Positions 42,462 to 51,662 of a DNA stretch of 64,000 bases are shown here, piece after piece. How positions within the stretch are numbered: position 1 is the first letter of the stretch; every line of letters starts with the position of its first letter. The notes under the pieces are model-generated. The model did no database searches, was not told where the DNA came from, and worked only from the letters and a program-made list of their open reading frames with translations. Source of the stretch: Myroides odoratimimus (GTDB lineage Bacteria > Bacteroidota > Bacteroidia > Flavobacteriales > Flavobacteriaceae); the NCBI RefSeq assembly GCF_001485415.1, contig NZ_BCMQ01000004.1, forward strand, positions 62,001 through 126,000. Reading direction: 5' to 3'. A program made the translations under genes and the position numbers.

Positions 42462-43202
42462 ATGAGAGTTGGGTTGTTTATTCCTTGCTATGTGAACGCA
42501 GTTTATCCTGAGGCGGCATTAGCAAGTTATAAAATATTGACACATTTTGGGGTAGAAGTAGATTACCCCGTAGATCAGACTTGTTGCGGTCAACCTATGG
42601 CTAACGCAGGTTTCGAGAATAAAGCTTTGCCTTTAGCGAAGCAGTTTAATAATTTATTTGAAGAGTTTGACTATATAGTTGCTCCTTCGGGTAGTTGTGT
42701 TGGGTTTGTAAAAGATACTTACCCGAGATTAATGGAGAAGGAAGGCTGTACGAGTAAAGTAAGTGGTAAGGTGTATGATATCTGTGAATTCTTACACGAT
42801 ATCCTGAAGATTGACAAATTGCCAGGTAAGTTTCCTCATAAAGTAAGCCTTCACAACAGTTGCCATGGATTAAGAGAATTAAAGCTAGGAGCAGCTAGTG
42901 AATTAAATATAAAACCTTATTCTAAGGTAAAAGCCTTGCTTAGTCTTGTAGAAGGTGTAGAAGTAGTAGAACCTACTCGAGTAGATGAGTGTTGTGGCTT
43001 TGGAGGGATGTTTTCTATAGAAGAACCAGCTATTTCTATCCGAATGGGGAATGATAAGGTGAGTTGTCATGTGGCTACTGGTGCAGAGTATATAACAGGA
43101 CCAGATAGTTCATGTCTAATGCATATGGGAGGGATCATAGATAAGAATAAGATGCCTATCAAGATGATTCATGTTGTAGAAATTCTAGCTTCAGGTTTAT
43201 AA
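42462..43202 (+). CDS. lutA: Lactate utilization protein LutA
   Basis: 246 residues with two CCG domains (CCGQPMANAG and CCGFGGMFS), the Fe-S/heterodisulfide-type cysteine clusters of LutA/GlcF. With LutB and LutC it oxidises L-lactate to pyruvate at the membrane. It lies 2 bp before lutB. Confidence 0.95.
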   Translation: MRVGLFIPCYVNAVYPEAALASYKILTHFGVEVDYPVDQTCCGQPMANAGFENKALPLAKQFNNLFEEFDYIVAPSGSCVGFVKDTYPRLMEKEGCTSKVSGKVYDICEFLHDILKIDKLPGKFPHKVSLHNSCHGLRELKLGAASELNIKPYSKVKALLSLVEGVEVVEPTRVDECCGFGGMFSIEEPAISIRMGNDKVSCHVATGAEYITGPDSSCLMHMGGIIDKNKMPIKMIHVVEILASGL

Positions 43203-43204
43203 TT

Positions 43205-44578
43205 ATGAGTAGTACAAAACATGCACAGAATGCTGACGCGTTTCAGCAGAATAAAGAGAAAGCTACTTGGCATGATAATGCACTGTGGTTTGTAAGAGAG
43301 AAAAGAGATAGAATGTCTAAGACGCTTCCTGAGTGGGAAGACCTTAGAGCAATGGGTGAGAAGATAAAACTACATAGCGTTAGTAATCTAGCGATGTACC
43401 TTGAGCAGTTTGAAGCAAATGCTATAGCTAATGGAGTGATAGTACACTGGGCTAAAGATGCAGAAGAGCACAATGCTATCATGGCAGAGATCTTAAATAA
43501 GCACAATGCAAAAAAAGTAGTAAAAAGCAAGTCTATGCTGACAGAAGAATGTGATCTTAATCATTACTTAGAGACCAAGGGTATTGATGTTGTAGAAAGT
43601 GATTTAGGAGAGCGTATCTTACAGTTAAATGGGACTGCGCCTTCACATATCGTACTTCCTGCTATCCACATGAAGAGAGAAGAAGTAGGAGATTTATTTG
43701 CCGAAAAACTAAATACAGAGAAAGGCAATAGTGATCCAACTTATCTTACTCGGGCAGCAAGAGCTTCTTTGCGCAATGATTTTCTTACTGCTGATGCAGC
43801 AATTACAGGAGTGAACTTCGGTATAGCAGCCACAGGAGAGATTGTTGTTTGTACCAATGAAGGAAATGCCGATATGGGAACTTCATTGTCTAAACTACAC
43901 ATTGCCTCTATGGGGTTAGAGAAACTAATACCAGATTATGAGAGTTTAAGTGTGTTTACTAGATTATTAGCCCGCTCTGCAACAGGACAACCAACTACTA
44001 CGTATACTTCTCATTTTAGAAAACCAATCGAAGGAGGGGAGTTTCACATCATCTTAGTCGATAATGGAAGAAGTGAAATATTGAGCAATGAAGAACATAT
44101 CAAATCTCTTAATTGTATTCGCTGTGGAGCATGTATGAATACTTGCCCTGTGTACAGACGTAGTGGAGGATATTCTTATACTTACTTTATCCCTGGGCCA
44201 ATAGGAATTAACTTAGGAATGCTTAAGGATCCTGTTAAACACAGTGAGAATCTATCTGCTTGTTCTCTATGTTATTCTTGTAATAATGTATGTCCAGTGA
44301 AAATAGACTTAGCTGATCAAATCTATAAATGGCGTCAAGATTTAGATTCTTTAGGCAAGGCTAATTCATCTAAAAAACTAATATCAACAGGAATGCAATT
44401 TTTATTTACTCATCCTGCTTTGTTTAGAACGAGTTTGAAGTTTAGTTCATTGGCAAAATATGCACCGCGTTCTCTGACTTTTGGGTTAAAAGAATGGGAA
44501 GACGGGCGTAACCTACCGAATTTTGCAAAAGAGTCGTTTACAGAAATGTGGAAAAAAGGAAAAGTAAAGAAACAATAG
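43205..44578 (+). CDS. lutB: Lactate utilization iron-sulfur protein LutB
   Basis: 457 residues. An N-terminal LutB/LutC-type domain (about 60-300) is followed by two 4Fe-4S motifs, CIRCGACMNTCP and CSLCYSCNNVCP, and a C-terminal domain. It is the electron-transfer subunit of the LutABC complex. It lies 7 bp before lutC. Confidence 0.95.
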   Translation: MSSTKHAQNADAFQQNKEKATWHDNALWFVREKRDRMSKTLPEWEDLRAMGEKIKLHSVSNLAMYLEQFEANAIANGVIVHWAKDAEEHNAIMAEILNKHNAKKVVKSKSMLTEECDLNHYLETKGIDVVESDLGERILQLNGTAPSHIVLPAIHMKREEVGDLFAEKLNTEKGNSDPTYLTRAARASLRNDFLTADAAITGVNFGIAATGEIVVCTNEGNADMGTSLSKLHIASMGLEKLIPDYESLSVFTRLLARSATGQPTTTYTSHFRKPIEGGEFHIILVDNGRSEILSNEEHIKSLNCIRCGACMNTCPVYRRSGGYSYTYFIPGPIGINLGMLKDPVKHSENLSACSLCYSCNNVCPVKIDLADQIYKWRQDLDSLGKANSSKKLISTGMQFLFTHPALFRTSLKFSSLAKYAPRSLTFGLKEWEDGRNLPNFAKESFTEMWKKGKVKKQ

Positions 44579-44585
44579 GGGAGTT

Positions 44586-45164
44586 ATGAGTAGTAGAGAT
44601 CAAATATTAAATAATATAAGACGCAATACAAAACAGGTCTTTGACAAACCGCAAATGAATCTGTCTGCAATTGAGTTTGACGATAAATTAACTCAATTCA
44701 TAGAAGTGTCTAAAGCAGTTGGAGGTGATGCTATAATCTTAAAAGAGGGTGAAGATATCAATGAAGTGATTCGCGCTCTTTATCCAGAGGCAAAAGAAAT
44801 TGCTTCAGTGGTAAAAGGTATTCACTTGACAACTTTAGATCCTGATAGTGTAGAAAGCCCTAATGATTTAAATAATGTGGATTTAGCTATTGTAGAAGGA
44901 GCCTTTGGGGTATGTGAGAATGGGTGTATATGGCTTCCACAGCAACTTAAGCACAAAGCTCTATACTTCATCACACAGTATTTAGTTATTGTCTTAGATC
45001 GTTCTAAATTAGTGAATAATATGCATGAAGGATATAAACTGATTACACCTAGTGAGAAAGGTTTTGGAGTGTATATATCAGGACCTTCTAAGACTGCAGA
45101 TATTGAACAAGCTTTAGTAGTAGGAGCACATGGGCCAAAAGGTCTGACTGTGATTCTAAAATAG
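44586..45164 (+). CDS. lutC: Lactate utilization protein LutC
   Basis: 192 residues, LUD domain. VDLAIVEGAFGVCENGCIW and YKLITPSEKGFGVYISGPSKTADIE carry the conserved segments. Third subunit of the lactate oxidation complex; the operon ends at a 20-bp hairpin directly after the stop. Confidence 0.93.
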   Translation: MSSRDQILNNIRRNTKQVFDKPQMNLSAIEFDDKLTQFIEVSKAVGGDAIILKEGEDINEVIRALYPEAKEIASVVKGIHLTTLDPDSVESPNDLNNVDLAIVEGAFGVCENGCIWLPQQLKHKALYFITQYLVIVLDRSKLVNNMHEGYKLITPSEKGFGVYISGPSKTADIEQALVVGAHGPKGLTVILK

Positions 45165-45206
45165 ATAAACGATAAGAGAGAGGCTAGCCTCTCTCTTATC
45201 GTTTAT
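45165..45206 (+). terminator. Long perfect hairpin ending the lut operon
   Basis: A 20-bp perfect stem (45165-45184 with 45187-45206) with almost no loop. The T tail is poor, so it may act as an mRNA 3' stabiliser as well as a terminator. Confidence 0.7.
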
Positions 45207-45397
45207 AAAAGGATTTTAATCCGAAATATGTATTAGCTAGCTAAACGTTACAAAGCAATTCTACTGCTTCGTTCTTTCATTTGTTCTATAATTATGTTAT
45301 AGTAGCTGTATCAGTAACTCATCTTTAGCTTGTATAAACCTTTTTGTTTATACCTCTATTGTGTGTTTTGGGGTAAGTTAGTTTTCGATTAGTAGTA

Positions 45398-45432
45398 AAT
45401 AAAAAATAACTACCTCATGGAGATAGCTATTT
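45398..45432 (-). terminator. Intrinsic terminator of the DUF2185 gene
   Basis: AAATAACTACCT (45404-45415) faces AGATAGCTATTT (45421-45432). On the minus-strand RNA the two mismatches become G-U pairs. A T run follows. Confidence 0.7.
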
Positions 45433-45454
45433 CTGTATACATATTGTATAGAAA

Positions 45455-45784
45455 TTAATCTAACACTTCGAACTCATCTGTTCCTTCTACACGACCTAGT
45501 TCACTTCCTACAGGCGCGTTTAGATAAGGGATAATAGCTTTGTCATTATGAGCTACAGCATTCACACTATAGATATCTGTATTGTCAGGATTATCTAAGT
45601 ATGCTTCATCTTCTGTATTGCTTAAGAATCTCCATCCACTATCAGTATCAGAGTTTGGTTCTTCTCGGTACATATAGTCTACTTTCTCGCCTTCGATCAT
45701 GATTTTAGCAGACACTAGACAGAAGCCGATATCTCCTACAAGATTCTTTAAAGCTTCGGCAGGAATATTATTATCTTGGTTCAT
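45455..45784 (-). CDS. DUF2185 (Imm33-like) protein
   Basis: 109 residues. CLVSAKIMIEGEKVDYMYREEP, DSGWRFLSNTEDEAYLDNPDN and the DIYSVNAVAHNDKAIIPYL segment are typical of DUF2185, a family also described as immunity protein Imm33. There is no toxin gene next to it, and many members are stand-alone housekeeping-like genes. Acidic, soluble. Confidence 0.8.
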   Translation of the reverse strand: MNQDNNIPAEALKNLVGDIGFCLVSAKIMIEGEKVDYMYREEPNSDTDSGWRFLSNTEDEAYLDNPDNTDIYSVNAVAHNDKAIIPYLNAPVGSELGRVEGTDEFEVLD

Positions 45785-45849
45785 CGTTATCGTTTTATAA
45801 GATAAAAGGCAACCAAGATGATTGCCTTTTGTTGTTAGTTTATTATTTG

Positions 45850-47262
45850 TTATCTCAGTTCTAATAGAACTACGTTTTCTACGTGATGCGTCTGAGGGAA
45901 CATATCCACAGGACGTACTTTGATCACTTTATATTTGTGATCCATAAGAGCTAAGTCACGTGCTTGTGTAGCAGAGTTACAGCTTACGTATACGATGCGT
46001 TTTGCACCTACTTTTAATAGCATTTCTACTACATCTTTATGCATTCCATCACGAGGAGGATCAGTAATGATAACGTCTGGATGTCCATGTGTCGCTATGA
46101 ACTCATCGTTAAATACATTCTTCATATCTCCTACAAAGAAGTCACAGTTCGTAATATTATTGCGTTCAGCATTCAGTTTAGCATCTTCTATTGCTTCTGG
46201 TACAGCTTCAACACCGACTACTTTACCTGCCTTTTTAGAAACGAACTGAGCGATAGTACCTGTACCTGTGTATAAGTCATATACTAATTCGTTACCTGTA
46301 AGACCTGCATAGTCTCTTGTGATTTTGTATAGTTCGTATGCTTGCTCAGAATTAGTTTGGTAGAATGACTTAGCATTAATGCTAAATTTAAGTCCTTCCA
46401 TTTCTTCTAAGATATAATCACGTCCTTTATAAAGCACTACATCTTGATCATAGATAGTATCATTCGCTTTACCATTGACTACATACTGTAATGATGTAAT
46501 CATAGGGAAGCGCTCTGCTAAGAAGTCTAATAATAACTCGCGCTCTTCTTTGTTGTCATAGAAGAATTGAATCATCACCATTACTTCACCTGTAGAAGCA
46601 GTTCTGATCATCAATGTACGCAATAAACCTTCTTGCTCACGTGGGTTAAAGAAAGCTAAATTATGCTCATTAGCGAATCTTCTGATTTCATTTCTGATTT
46701 CATTAGAAGGATCTTGTTGTAAGTGACATTTTTTGATGTCTAAGATCTTGTCCCACATTTTAGGGATGTGGAATCCTAATGCATTTTCTTTACCCATTTC
46801 TTCTCCACTTGCTACTTCTTCTGGTGTTAACCAGCGAGCATTAGAGAAAGAGAACTCCATCTTGTTTCTGTAGAACAATGTTTCTTCAGACCCTAAGATA
46901 GGTTCGAACTCAGGTAATTCAATTTTACCTATGCGCTTTAAGTTATTAAAAACCTCCTGATTTTTATAGAATAACTGTTGTGCATAGTTCATGTTTTGCC
47001 ATTTACATCCACCACAAGCTCCGAAGTGTTCACATACTGGCTCTATTCTATGTTCAGAAAATTTGTGGAATTTCACAGCTTTCCCTTCATAATACGCTTT
47101 GCGTTTTTTGAAAGTCTGCACATCTACCACATCTCCCGGAACTACGTTAGGAATAAAGATTACTTTCCCATCTGGAGCTTTAGCTACCGAAACGCCTTTT
47201 GCACCTGCATCAAGGACTTCTACGTTTTCGAATACGATTCTTTCTGTTCTTTTTCTACTCAT
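45850..47262 (-). CDS. rlmD: 23S rRNA (uracil-5-)-methyltransferase RlmD
   Basis: 470 residues. N-terminal TRAM domain (about 5-60), then the Fe-S cluster cysteines CEHFGACGGCKW plus a later Cys in KKCHL, and the C-terminal SAM domain with VYDLYTGTGTIAQF, DPPRDGM and the catalytic VSCNSATQARD. It methylates U1939-type positions of 23S rRNA. A TATTTTTG -7 element lies 4 bp upstream of the start, implying a very short leader. Confidence 0.92.
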   Translation of the reverse strand: MSRKRTERIVFENVEVLDAGAKGVSVAKAPDGKVIFIPNVVPGDVVDVQTFKKRKAYYEGKAVKFHKFSEHRIEPVCEHFGACGGCKWQNMNYAQQLFYKNQEVFNNLKRIGKIELPEFEPILGSEETLFYRNKMEFSFSNARWLTPEEVASGEEMGKENALGFHIPKMWDKILDIKKCHLQQDPSNEIRNEIRRFANEHNLAFFNPREQEGLLRTLMIRTASTGEVMVMIQFFYDNKEERELLLDFLAERFPMITSLQYVVNGKANDTIYDQDVVLYKGRDYILEEMEGLKFSINAKSFYQTNSEQAYELYKITRDYAGLTGNELVYDLYTGTGTIAQFVSKKAGKVVGVEAVPEAIEDAKLNAERNNITNCDFFVGDMKNVFNDEFIATHGHPDVIITDPPRDGMHKDVVEMLLKVGAKRIVYVSCNSATQARDLALMDHKYKVIKVRPVDMFPQTHHVENVVLLELR

Positions 47263-47565
47263 GCCGCAAAAATAAGTTTAATTTCATTTGATAAGTATAG
47301 TTGATGCTTATTCATAATGAGTTTATATAAGATATATTGGTTGTGTAAGTGTTTGAATAAAAGGAAGATGTGTGTGTTGGCGAAATTAGGGTATTGTAGT
47401 CATTAGTTTAATTAGGTCAATAGACATCTTAAGGAATAGGAAACTTTTGTGAGTTGTATTTGTATCTAGTTAGCTTTGTTTGTTAAAAAGCATACGCATT
47501 AATCATAATTATCGAAAAGGAATTGATAAAATATCTAACTTAGGGTATTAATCAATTTATATTAT
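47263..47565. other. Divergent intergenic region, 303 bp
   Basis: AT-rich spacer between rlmD and the aspartyl protease gene. Apart from the rlmD -7 element (plus 47267-47274) I see no feature. Confidence 0.5.
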
Positions 47566-48687
47566 ATGAAAGCTTTAAAACTGATTTTATTCTTCTTTTT
47601 AGTGTCTATAGTGGGCTATGCACAGACTATTCGTTTGCCTTATGACGATGAGTCTGGTTGGATGCTCGTAGATTTAAAGGTTAATGATAAGCCGATGAAG
47701 TTCTTATTTGACACAGGGTGGGATGGATTGTCTATTAGAAGCAGTTTGCTTTCAGAATTCTATCATGGAGAACATGTAGCAGCAGTCGATGTTAATAATG
47801 TTGTACAAGCAGTTCAGACCATATATGTAGATAGTCTAAAGGTAGGAAATCATACTTTTTACCATTTGCCATTTACTGACTTTGAAAGCTTTCCGATGGT
47901 TAATGATCCTATCTTTAGTTGTTATAAAATCGATGGTATCCTAGGGAATGTTATCTATAAGGATAAAATATTAGAAATAGATCCTATTAAAAAGGAAATT
48001 GTATTACATGATTTGTCACCAGAGCTAGTGAATACTATATTGACTAATGATTTTATTCCTGTTGATGCTTATCCTACGGAGCAAAAAAGTAGAATTATGG
48101 TTCCAGTAGAAATGGGTGGTAGTGTGAAAAGACTGTTCTTATTGGATACAGGAGATAATGGATACCTAACTATGACAGCAGATAGAGGTGTGATCGCTTA
48201 CTTGAGAACCTTAAAGTTTAATTCGTACATCAGTGTAGGGAGTATAGGAGCCTTCGGTATGAATGAAATAGTGAATCGTACACTGATCACGCAAGAAGCT
48301 AAGATTAAATTGGGAAAAATAGCCTTAAATAATGAAGAGGTTACATTTAATATGAATGACAATACCTATCAGATGGGAGTGGAGTTTATAAAACAGTTTC
48401 ATTTGTATTATTTACCTTCTTTAAATCTAGTTTATCTTAAAAAGGTAAAGGAAAGTAATGTAGTCTCTAATTTAGAGAAGATAGGATACGGTATTGCTTA
48501 TATAGATGGGCAATATATGGTGGCTGCTATTCATGAGCGTGAGAATGTAGTGCGATTAGGAGACGTAGTGCTATCGATAGATGGTATTCCTATGGAGAAG
48601 TTATGTCACTATAGAAAGTATCTTCAACAGCACAAAGGGCAACCGAAGTTAGAAGTAATGAGAGAAGGTAAGAAGATTACTTTATAG
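47566..48687 (+). CDS. Exported retropepsin-like aspartyl protease with C-terminal PDZ
   Basis: 373 residues. Signal peptide to GYAQ. Two aspartyl protease half-domains: FLFDTGWDGLSI (Asp49-Thr-Gly) and FLLDTGDNGYLT (Asp194-Thr-Gly), so a single chain contains both catalytic Asp. The last 80 residues resemble a PDZ domain (VVRLGDVVLSIDGIPMEKL). Family members are Bacteroidota secreted or periplasmic proteases with poorly known targets. Confidence 0.83.
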   Translation: MKALKLILFFFLVSIVGYAQTIRLPYDDESGWMLVDLKVNDKPMKFLFDTGWDGLSIRSSLLSEFYHGEHVAAVDVNNVVQAVQTIYVDSLKVGNHTFYHLPFTDFESFPMVNDPIFSCYKIDGILGNVIYKDKILEIDPIKKEIVLHDLSPELVNTILTNDFIPVDAYPTEQKSRIMVPVEMGGSVKRLFLLDTGDNGYLTMTADRGVIAYLRTLKFNSYISVGSIGAFGMNEIVNRTLITQEAKIKLGKIALNNEEVTFNMNDNTYQMGVEFIKQFHLYYLPSLNLVYLKKVKESNVVSNLEKIGYGIAYIDGQYMVAAIHERENVVRLGDVVLSIDGIPMEKLCHYRKYLQQHKGQPKLEVMREGKKITL

Positions 48688-48704
48688 GTAATTATAGTAT
48701 AAAC

Positions 48705-48746
48705 AAAAGCGATAATAGGTTGTGTCTCTATTATCGCTTTTTTTAT
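48705..48746 (+). terminator. Intrinsic terminator
   Basis: AAAAGCGATAATAG (48705-48718) pairs with CTATTATCGCTTTT (48728-48741) and a T run follows. Confidence 0.9.
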
Positions 48747-48816
48747 GCCTATAGATTAGAGAATATAGAAAGTGTAATGGGTGTCTCCTATTTAATTATG
48801 GAGTGTATAAATAAGA

Positions 48817-48920
48817 TGCTAGAGGAATGCTAGGGGTGTTCTAGCACATTCCTTCGAGAAAACACCTTTCTAGGCTAGGAAACTCCAAGGAAAGTGCAAG
48901 TAATCTGCAAGAATCAGCAA
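48817..48920. repeat. 11-bp phased repeat, locus C
   Basis: GCTAG, GCTAG and TCTAG start at 48818, 48829 and 48840, 11 bp apart. GCTAG, CCAAG, GCAAG and GCAAG start at 48874, 48885, 48896 and 48907, again 11 bp apart, with a final GCAAG at 48917. AGGAATGCTAG faces CTAGCACATTCCT, an inverted repeat with a 2-nt insert. It is more degenerate than loci A and B but in the same register. Confidence 0.65.
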
Positions 48921-48965
48921 GGTACACGATAAAGGAATAAATAGAGTAGGGAAGGTATATAAACA

Positions 48966-48993
48966 AAAAAAGCGACCTACTGGTCGCTTTTTT
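48966..48993 (-). terminator. Terminator of the tRNA-Tyr array
   Basis: AGCGACC (48971-48977) pairs with GGTCGCT (48982-48988) with A/T-extended arms; on the minus strand a T run follows the last tRNA. Confidence 0.88.
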
Positions 48994-48999
48994 AACTAG

Positions 49000-49080
49000 T
49001 GGGGAGAGCAGGATTCGAACCTGCGAAGGTTTCCCAACGGATTTACAGTCCGTCCTCGTTGGCCGCTTGAGTATCTCCCC
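49000..49080 (-). tRNA. tRNA-Tyr (GUA), copy 4 in transcription order
   Basis: On the minus strand it begins GGGGAGATACTCAAGCGG, anticodon GTA within GGACTGTAAATCC, a long class II variable arm, T-arm GCAGG-TTCGAAT-CCTGC, and acceptor TCTCCCC with discriminator A. CCA is not encoded. Confidence 0.95.
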
Positions 49081-49124
49081 TCCTAAGAGGTAACCTAGAT
49101 AATGTATTGTATAAAAAGTCTTCG

Positions 49125-49205
49125 TGGGGAGAGCAGGATTCGAACCTGCGAAGGTTTCCCAACGGATTTACAGTCCGTCCTCGTTGGCCGCTTGAGTATC
49201 TCCCC
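49125..49205 (-). tRNA. tRNA-Tyr (GUA), copy 3
   Basis: Identical by eye over all 81 positions to the copy at 49000. Spacer to that copy is 44 bp. Confidence 0.95.
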
Positions 49206-49256
49206 TCCTAAAAGGTTTGTTAGACTATATTTTTATACAATAGATAAGACTTTTTG

Positions 49257-49337
49257 TGGGGAGAGCAGGATTCGAACCTGCGAAGGTTTCCCAACGGATT
49301 TACAGTCCGTCCTCGTTGGCCGCTTGAGTATCTCCCC
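49257..49337 (-). tRNA. tRNA-Tyr (GUA), copy 2
   Basis: Identical by eye to the other copies. The spacer sequences of copies 1, 2 and 3 share a TCCTAARAGGT start next to the 5' end of the tRNA, pointing to duplication including flanks. Confidence 0.95.
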
Positions 49338-49389
49338 TCCTAAAAGGTTTGTTTATCTAGGTAATATTTTTTTGTTAATGAACGTTTGG

Positions 49390-49470
49390 TGGGGAGAGCA
49401 GGATTCGAACCTGCGAAGGTTTCCCAACGGATTTACAGTCCGTCCTCGTTGGCCGCTTGAGTATCTCCCC
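49390..49470 (-). tRNA. tRNA-Tyr (GUA), copy 1 (promoter-proximal)
   Basis: Identical by eye to the other copies. It is first in transcription order; the upstream flank (49471 onward) differs from the internal spacers. Confidence 0.95.
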
Positions 49471-49620
49471 TAAGCTTTTGCTTATCTTGTTTGTTTAGAA
49501 CGGTGCAAATATAGGGCTGTTTTCTTAATCTGCAAGACTTGCAAGGCTTTTTTTTCTTCTTTTTTTTACCGAAATTATCTAACTGATTGGTTATAAAAAA
49601 AGTAGTGTTGAAAATATTTT

Positions 49621-50439
49621 TTAAAATTTATTGATTGTTTGTTTAATGTCAACCAATTTCTTCATCAAATCTTCAAAGTAATCTAAGTGTAGCATGTTCG
49701 CTCCATCACTTTTTGCATTCGCTGGATCGAAGTGTGTTTCTAAGAATAGTCCATCTACACCTACAGCGATACCTGCTTTAGCAATAGTTCCGATTAGATC
49801 AGGACGTCCTCCTGTCACTCCAGACGATTGGTTTGGCTGTTGTAGCGAGTGCGTGATGTCTAATACTGTAGTAGCATACTGTTGCATTGTAGGGATTCCT
49901 CTATAATCTACAATCATATCTTGGTATCCGAACATCGTACCTCTATCTGTCACCATTACGCTTTCGTTATTACAGTCTAATACTTTCTGTACAGCGTGCT
50001 TCATACTCTCAGGACTCATAAACTGTCCTTTCTTCAGGTTTACCACCTTACCTGTATTCGCGGCAGCTACTACTAGATCTGTCTGTCTTACTAAGAAAGC
50101 TGGGATCTGTAAGATGTCTACGTACTCAGCAGCCATAGCAGCGTCAGAGTTCTCATGAATATCTGTTACAGTAGGTACGCCAAACTCTTTTCCTACTTTT
50201 TGTAAGATTTTAAGTGCTTTTTCATCACCTATACCTGTGAAGCTATCTATACGTGATCTGTTTGCTTTCTTAAAAGAACCTTTAAATACATAAGGAATCT
50301 TTAGTTTGTCAGTTACTGTTACGATATGCTCTGCGATACGCATAGCCATTTCTTCACCTTCGATAGCACAAGGCCCAGCTAATAAAAAGAAGTTATCAGC
50401 CTCAAGGTTTTTAATTAGGGGGATATTATTTAAATTCAT
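49621..50439 (-). CDS. kdsA: 3-deoxy-8-phosphooctulonate (KDO-8-P) synthase
   Basis: 272 residues, normal length. AGPCAIEGEEMAM, FKGSFKKANRSR, TDIHE, NLKKGQFMSPESM and THSLQQP are the family motifs. It condenses arabinose 5-phosphate and PEP for the LPS inner core. The sequence NLKKGQF with Asn-Lys is the metal-independent-type hallmark region. It lies 9 bp after the DUF4199 gene. Confidence 0.95.
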   Translation of the reverse strand: MNLNNIPLIKNLEADNFFLLAGPCAIEGEEMAMRIAEHIVTVTDKLKIPYVFKGSFKKANRSRIDSFTGIGDEKALKILQKVGKEFGVPTVTDIHENSDAAMAAEYVDILQIPAFLVRQTDLVVAAANTGKVVNLKKGQFMSPESMKHAVQKVLDCNNESVMVTDRGTMFGYQDMIVDYRGIPTMQQYATTVLDITHSLQQPNQSSGVTGGRPDLIGTIAKAGIAVGVDGLFLETHFDPANAKSDGANMLHLDYFEDLMKKLVDIKQTINKF

Positions 50440-50448
50440 AAAATTCGA

Positions 50449-51003
50449 TTATTTATTATTTTTTCGTTTGTTGTTCTTCTTTTGCTTGTTATTTTTATTC
50501 TCTGTTATCACAGGCTTTGCTATGTTTTTAGACTGTATAAAGTACGAAATAATCGCGATAAATACAACTCCAAAAGACAGATTATTTGTTACACCATTTC
50601 TTAAGAAAATATCGAAAGTAGCATTCTTAGTTGCTTCTTCTAAAGACATGCTAGTCTGTGTAGCTAGTGCCTCCTGTAAGGTAGCCATAAAGTTAGGGCT
50701 AACTTGGTTAAACGTAATGTACTGTATAATCGGGAAGAAGAATGTAATCATGATACAGATTACTAGTCCAGATAAGAAAGCACGTTGCCAAGAAACAACA
50801 CCGTTATAGAATTCGCGTTTCTTCTGTCTTATTCCCAACCAATAAAAGATAATCAACACAAGGTTAAAAAGTAGTTCAAAACCGACCTCATATCTAATCT
50901 TTTCTAAGTCGTGAAAACCAAGAGATTTGACAATAAACATCCAAAGTAAAGCTGCTAACGTAGCATAAGAAGCCCATTTAAATTCTATAGAGAAATTTCT
51001 CAT
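50449..51003 (-). CDS. DUF4199 membrane protein
   Basis: 184 residues, four TM helices (about 10-30, 40-60, 75-95, 135-155) with a basic Lys/Asn-rich tail. FNGVVSWQRAF-like FYNGVVSWQRAFLSGL is typical of DUF4199. Function unknown. A TACTTTTG -7 element lies upstream (minus strand, plus 51028-51035). It precedes kdsA closely and probably shares its transcript. Confidence 0.78.
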   Translation of the reverse strand: MRNFSIEFKWASYATLAALLWMFIVKSLGFHDLEKIRYEVGFELLFNLVLIIFYWLGIRQKKREFYNGVVSWQRAFLSGLVICIMITFFFPIIQYITFNQVSPNFMATLQEALATQTSMSLEEATKNATFDIFLRNGVTNNLSFGVVFIAIISYFIQSKNIAKPVITENKNNKQKKNNKRKNNK

Positions 51004-51173
51004 TATTCTATTTTATAATTAAAGAATCAAAAGTAAAGTTTTTATTTTATAGCTTAAAATTTATTTTATATTGATATTTTTTATTAGATTTAGATATGTT
51101 TGTATAATTCTTGGCAAGGATTGTGACGCATAAATTTAAAAAATACAATAAACCACCCGTAAATAAAACTATT

Positions 51174-51662
51174 ATGAAAAAACTAATCCTTATTAGACAT
51201 GCAAAATCATGCTGGAACGCTATAACAGATGATTTGTCACGCCCAATATCGACCAAAGGAGTTGCTGATGCTCACTTAGTATCGCATACTTTAATGGGGC
51301 ATTTACCTGCTAAAGTTATTGTATGGAGTAGCCCTGCAAAAAGAGCTAGTGAGACGGCTAAAATATTCTGTCAGAATATGGATATTAACTTAGACTATAT
51401 TATTTATAATCCCGAAGTATATACTTTCGAACGGTCAGGATTAATAAAAGCGATAAAAAAATGTAAAAATGAGCATGATACCCTAATTCTTTTCGGGCAT
51501 AATGAGGCAATAACAAAATTTGTTAATAAATTTGGTAGCGAAACCTATGAAAATGTACCCACATCAGGCGTTGTAATCATTAACTTTGATACCAATGACT
51601 GGGGAGAGATAGAAAAGGGGACAACTGAATTAACTATTTTCCCAAGAGACTTAAAGAAATAA
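51174..51662 (+). CDS. sixA: SixA-type histidine phosphatase
   Basis: 162 residues from MKKLILIRHAKSCWN at 51174. RHAKS with the catalytic His9, a second Arg in SSPAKRASET, and the GHNEAI motif with the second His define the SixA branch of the phosphoglycerate-mutase-like superfamily. It dephosphorylates phosphohistidine or similar small substrates. Its stop overlaps the ppk1 start by 1 nt (TAATG), so the two are coupled. Confidence 0.87.
   Translation: MKKLILIRHAKSCWNAITDDLSRPISTKGVADAHLVSHTLMGHLPAKVIVWSSPAKRASETAKIFCQNMDINLDYIIYNPEVYTFERSGLIKAIKKCKNEHDTLILFGHNEAITKFVNKFGSETYENVPTSGVVIINFDTNDWGEIEKGTTELTIFPRDLKK

Noticed and set aside
49102..49473. A 123-codon open frame with a thrice repeated GESRIRTCEGFP peptide
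   Set aside because: It is the antisense translation of the tRNA-Tyr copies, a known type of false protein.
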